64,000 bases of DNA, taken from NCBI RefSeq assembly GCF_005960665.1, contig NZ_CP040676.1, positions 2,543,001 to 2,607,000 of the forward strand. The letters are read 5' to 3'. A program made the position numbers and the translations under genes. Shown piece after piece: positions 63,931 through 64,000 of the stretch (positions are counted from its first letter, which is position 1; every line of letters begins with the position of its first letter). Under the pieces are notes generated by a model, which had not been told where the DNA came from, did not search any database, and saw nothing but the letters and a program-made list of their open reading frames with translations. The DNA comes from Exiguobacterium mexicanum. Lineage in GTDB: Bacteria; Bacillota; Bacilli; Exiguobacteriales; Exiguobacteriaceae.

Positions 63931-64000
63931 CGGGATTCGAATTCGAATTTCAACAAATTCGTCTTCTTCGACTTCCTCGGTCTGGACTTCAATCCCGGTC
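63910..64000 (-). CDS. C-terminal end of an unidentified protein
   Basis: Thirty codons of a gene that continues past base 64000, ending FVEIRIRIPKARPQK. The acidic stretch EEVEEDEFVEIRI and the RIPK end recall the C terminus of nucleoid occlusion protein Noc, not ParA. Too short to be sure. Confidence 0.4.
   Translation of the reverse strand, partial: TGIEVQTEEVEEDEFVEIRIRIPKARPQK

Overview
The window looks like a chromosomal segment of a Gram-positive member of the Bacilli with about 50 percent GC. Gene order on the right is the classic origin-proximal Bacillus order: parB, yyaC, mscS, DUF951, ychF, rpsF-ssb-rpsR, gdpP-rplI-dnaB, purA, then walR-K-H-I-J, htrA, the CxxH/CxxC small protein and rlmH. 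The GC level, the CarD-like protein, the DUF2691 and DUF4317 proteins and the mix of genes make Exiguobacterium the best guess. This is inference; there is no rRNA in the window.

Layout. 1-8.7 kb: end of a methionine ABC importer, a MarR regulator, a CarD-type RNA polymerase-binding protein, malate:quinone oxidoreductase, a histidine phosphatase and a DegV protein. 8.8-13.5 kb: an overlapping adaptive-response operon (adaA-alkA-ogt) divergent from mprF. 13.6-24.1 kb: housekeeping and accessory genes (NUDIX, LURP-one, a decayed gene, a FusB-type EF-G-binding protein, a nucleotidyltransferase, DEAD-box helicase DbpA, DUF4317, a secreted HNH nuclease, MsrA, VOC protein).

25.3-45.5 kb: a mobile island of about 20.1 kb. 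It lies exactly downstream of rlmH. The last codons of rlmH, which encode EPYHK and the stop, are repeated in the same orientation at the far end (20 of 23 bases identical). It carries a large serine recombinase, a DUF927 ATPase and a RadC/JAB protein. This is the architecture of the staphylococcal cassette chromosome (SCC). Its cargo is defence (a TIR-domain protein like staphylococcal TirS with a membrane partner, a single-chain Type ISP restriction-modification enzyme, a STAND NTPase) plus a metal-response cluster. In the metal cluster an ArsR/CadC regulator, a free heavy-metal-binding domain, a P-type ATPase with CSC instead of CPC, and a cysteine-rich protein with a methanogen MtrA-like corrinoid-binding domain each have the same ATCAA-N5/6-TTGAT operator just upstream. 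An ISL3-type transposase gene sits between the two cargo blocks.

45.4-64 kb: conserved origin-proximal genes, nearly all on the minus strand. Regulatory sites include a periodic DnaA-box cluster next to rlmH, PurR boxes before purA and an S6:S18 leader before rpsF. The sequence ends inside a gene upstream of parB.
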